Of a stretch of DNA of 64,000 nucleotides, positions 63,516-64,000 are shown piece by piece; the stretch's first letter is position 1; each line of letters begins with the position of its first letter. Both the position numbers and the translations under genes were made by a program. Under the pieces are notes generated by a model. It was given only the letters and a program-made list of their open reading frames with translations. It was not told the origin of the DNA and ran no database searches. This DNA comes from Bradymonas sp963697525 (GTDB lineage: Bacteria; Myxococcota_A; Bradymonadia; Bradymonadales; Bradymonadaceae), in NCBI GenBank assembly GCA_963697525.1, contig OY969087.1, positions 1,860,001 through 1,924,000 of the forward strand, read 5' to 3'.

Positions 63516-63547
63516 GCGCCGGATCGGTTGATCCGGCGCGTTTTTTG
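63516..63547 (+). terminator. Rho-independent terminator after nusG
   Basis: Perfect 10-bp stem GCGCCGGATC / GATCCGGCGC with GGTT loop, then G and six T. It separates nusG from the ribosomal protein operon. 63548-63678 shows no other gene; the rplK promoter should lie here, but I cannot place it with confidence. Confidence 0.88.
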
Positions 63548-63678
63548 TTGTAACACGCCCCGTCCCACTCACGCGGGTTGCCGCGCGGGGCCGGGCATTG
63601 ACTGGGAAACGCGCAGGAGTCGACACCTTCCGACGCATACTGCGCTGCTCGCATTAACGAGCCTTTCAGAGGTGAATC

Positions 63679-64000
63679 ATGGCTAAAAAAGAGATTGCAA
63701 AGATCAAGCTGCAGGTGCCGGCCGGCAAGGCGAACCCCTCGCCGCCCGTCGGTCCTGCGCTGGGCCAGCACGGCGTCAACATCATGGAGTTCTGCAAGGC
63801 GTTCAACGCACGCACGCAGGACCAGCCCGGGATGATCATCCCGGTCGAGATCACGGTGTACGCCGACCGGTCCTTCGACTTCATCACCAAAACTCCTCCG
63901 GCGCCGGTCCTGATCCTCAAGGAGCTGGGCATCGCCAAGGGAAGTGGAGTGCCCAACCGCATCAAGGTGGGCACGCTGACCTGGGACCAGATCAAAAAGA
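63679..64000 (+). CDS. rplK: 50S ribosomal protein L11, 3'-truncated by window edge
   Basis: 107 codons are visible from ATG 63679, with AGAGGTG a few bases upstream. MAKKEIAKIKLQVPAGKANP, then SPPVGPALGQHGVNIMEFCKAFNA and KTPPAPVLILKELGIAKGSG, are the universal L11 signature. It binds the GTPase-associated region of 23S rRNA. The gene continues past base 64000; rplA and the rest of the L11 operon are expected next. Confidence 0.97.
   Translation, partial: MAKKEIAKIKLQVPAGKANPSPPVGPALGQHGVNIMEFCKAFNARTQDQPGMIIPVEITVYADRSFDFITKTPPAPVLILKELGIAKGSGVPNRIKVGTLTWDQIKK

Overview
The window is a high-GC (roughly 65% by eye) bacterial chromosome segment. Several traits recall the former Deltaproteobacteria, most plausibly Myxococcota or Bradymonadales: many lipoproteins with Asp/Ala-rich linkers, RCC1 and choice-of-anchor repeat proteins, zinc-ribbon/TPR proteins and a zinc-ribbon Ser/Thr kinase, an Hsp70 paralogue with its own J-domain partner, and a classical tRNA-tuf-secE-nusG-rplK block. 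No rRNA gene or phage is present, so the lineage call is inference.

Layout. 1-1.4 kb: 3' part of an alpha-glucan phosphorylase. 1.4-9.8 kb (-): an operon of a zinc-ribbon/GYF/TPR membrane protein (split by two identical +1 frameshifts), a receiver-like/PATAN/J-domain/TPR protein, and an Hsp70 without a lid domain. 10.0-10.45 kb (-): a structured RNA unit with its own promoter and terminator, carrying a 16-codon ORF behind a 17-nt match to the 16S anti-Shine-Dalgarno. 10.5-18 kb: Rieske protein, erythromycin-esterase-like protein, a Rho-like ATPase lacking the RNA-binding N-terminus, small unknown genes, an R2lox-type oxidase and a class II ribonucleotide reductase with a promoter overlapped by two NrdR-like boxes. 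18-23 kb: a nucleotidyltransferase with a CDP-alcohol phosphotransferase, hypothetical genes and a BtuF-like protein. 23.6-26.3 kb: two broken transposase genes. 26.7-29.4 kb: lipoproteins, dodecin, a pseudouridine synthase.

29.4-33.6 kb (-): the lower meta-cleavage pathway (hydratase, 4-oxalocrotonate decarboxylase, 4-hydroxy-2-oxovalerate aldolase, acylating acetaldehyde dehydrogenase), which turns 2-oxopent-4-enoate or 4-oxalocrotonate into pyruvate and acetyl-CoA. 33.6-47.8 kb: a GT39-like membrane protein, RCC1 and Ig-like lipoproteins, an outer-membrane barrel, 3-oxoacid CoA-transferase A/B, an RNB exoribonuclease, a RetSat/CrtISO-like oxidoreductase and EgtB. 48-55 kb (-): a Ser/Thr kinase, two ABC-2 ATPase/permease pairs and leucyl aminopeptidase, all on one strand. 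55-64 kb (+): lipoprotein, proS (frameshifted), pyrF, rlmB, tRNA-Thr-Tyr-Gly-Thr, tuf, tRNA-Trp, secE, nusG and the start of rplK.

The intergenic DNA is unusually rich in dispersed repeats: C-rich 10-mer arrays that in four cases run straight into a start codon, three kinds of palindromic element, a 128-bp tandem duplication and short tandem octamers. Five apparent single-base frameshifts, including one in the essential gene proS, mean the indel accuracy of the assembly should be checked before the broken genes are taken as real.
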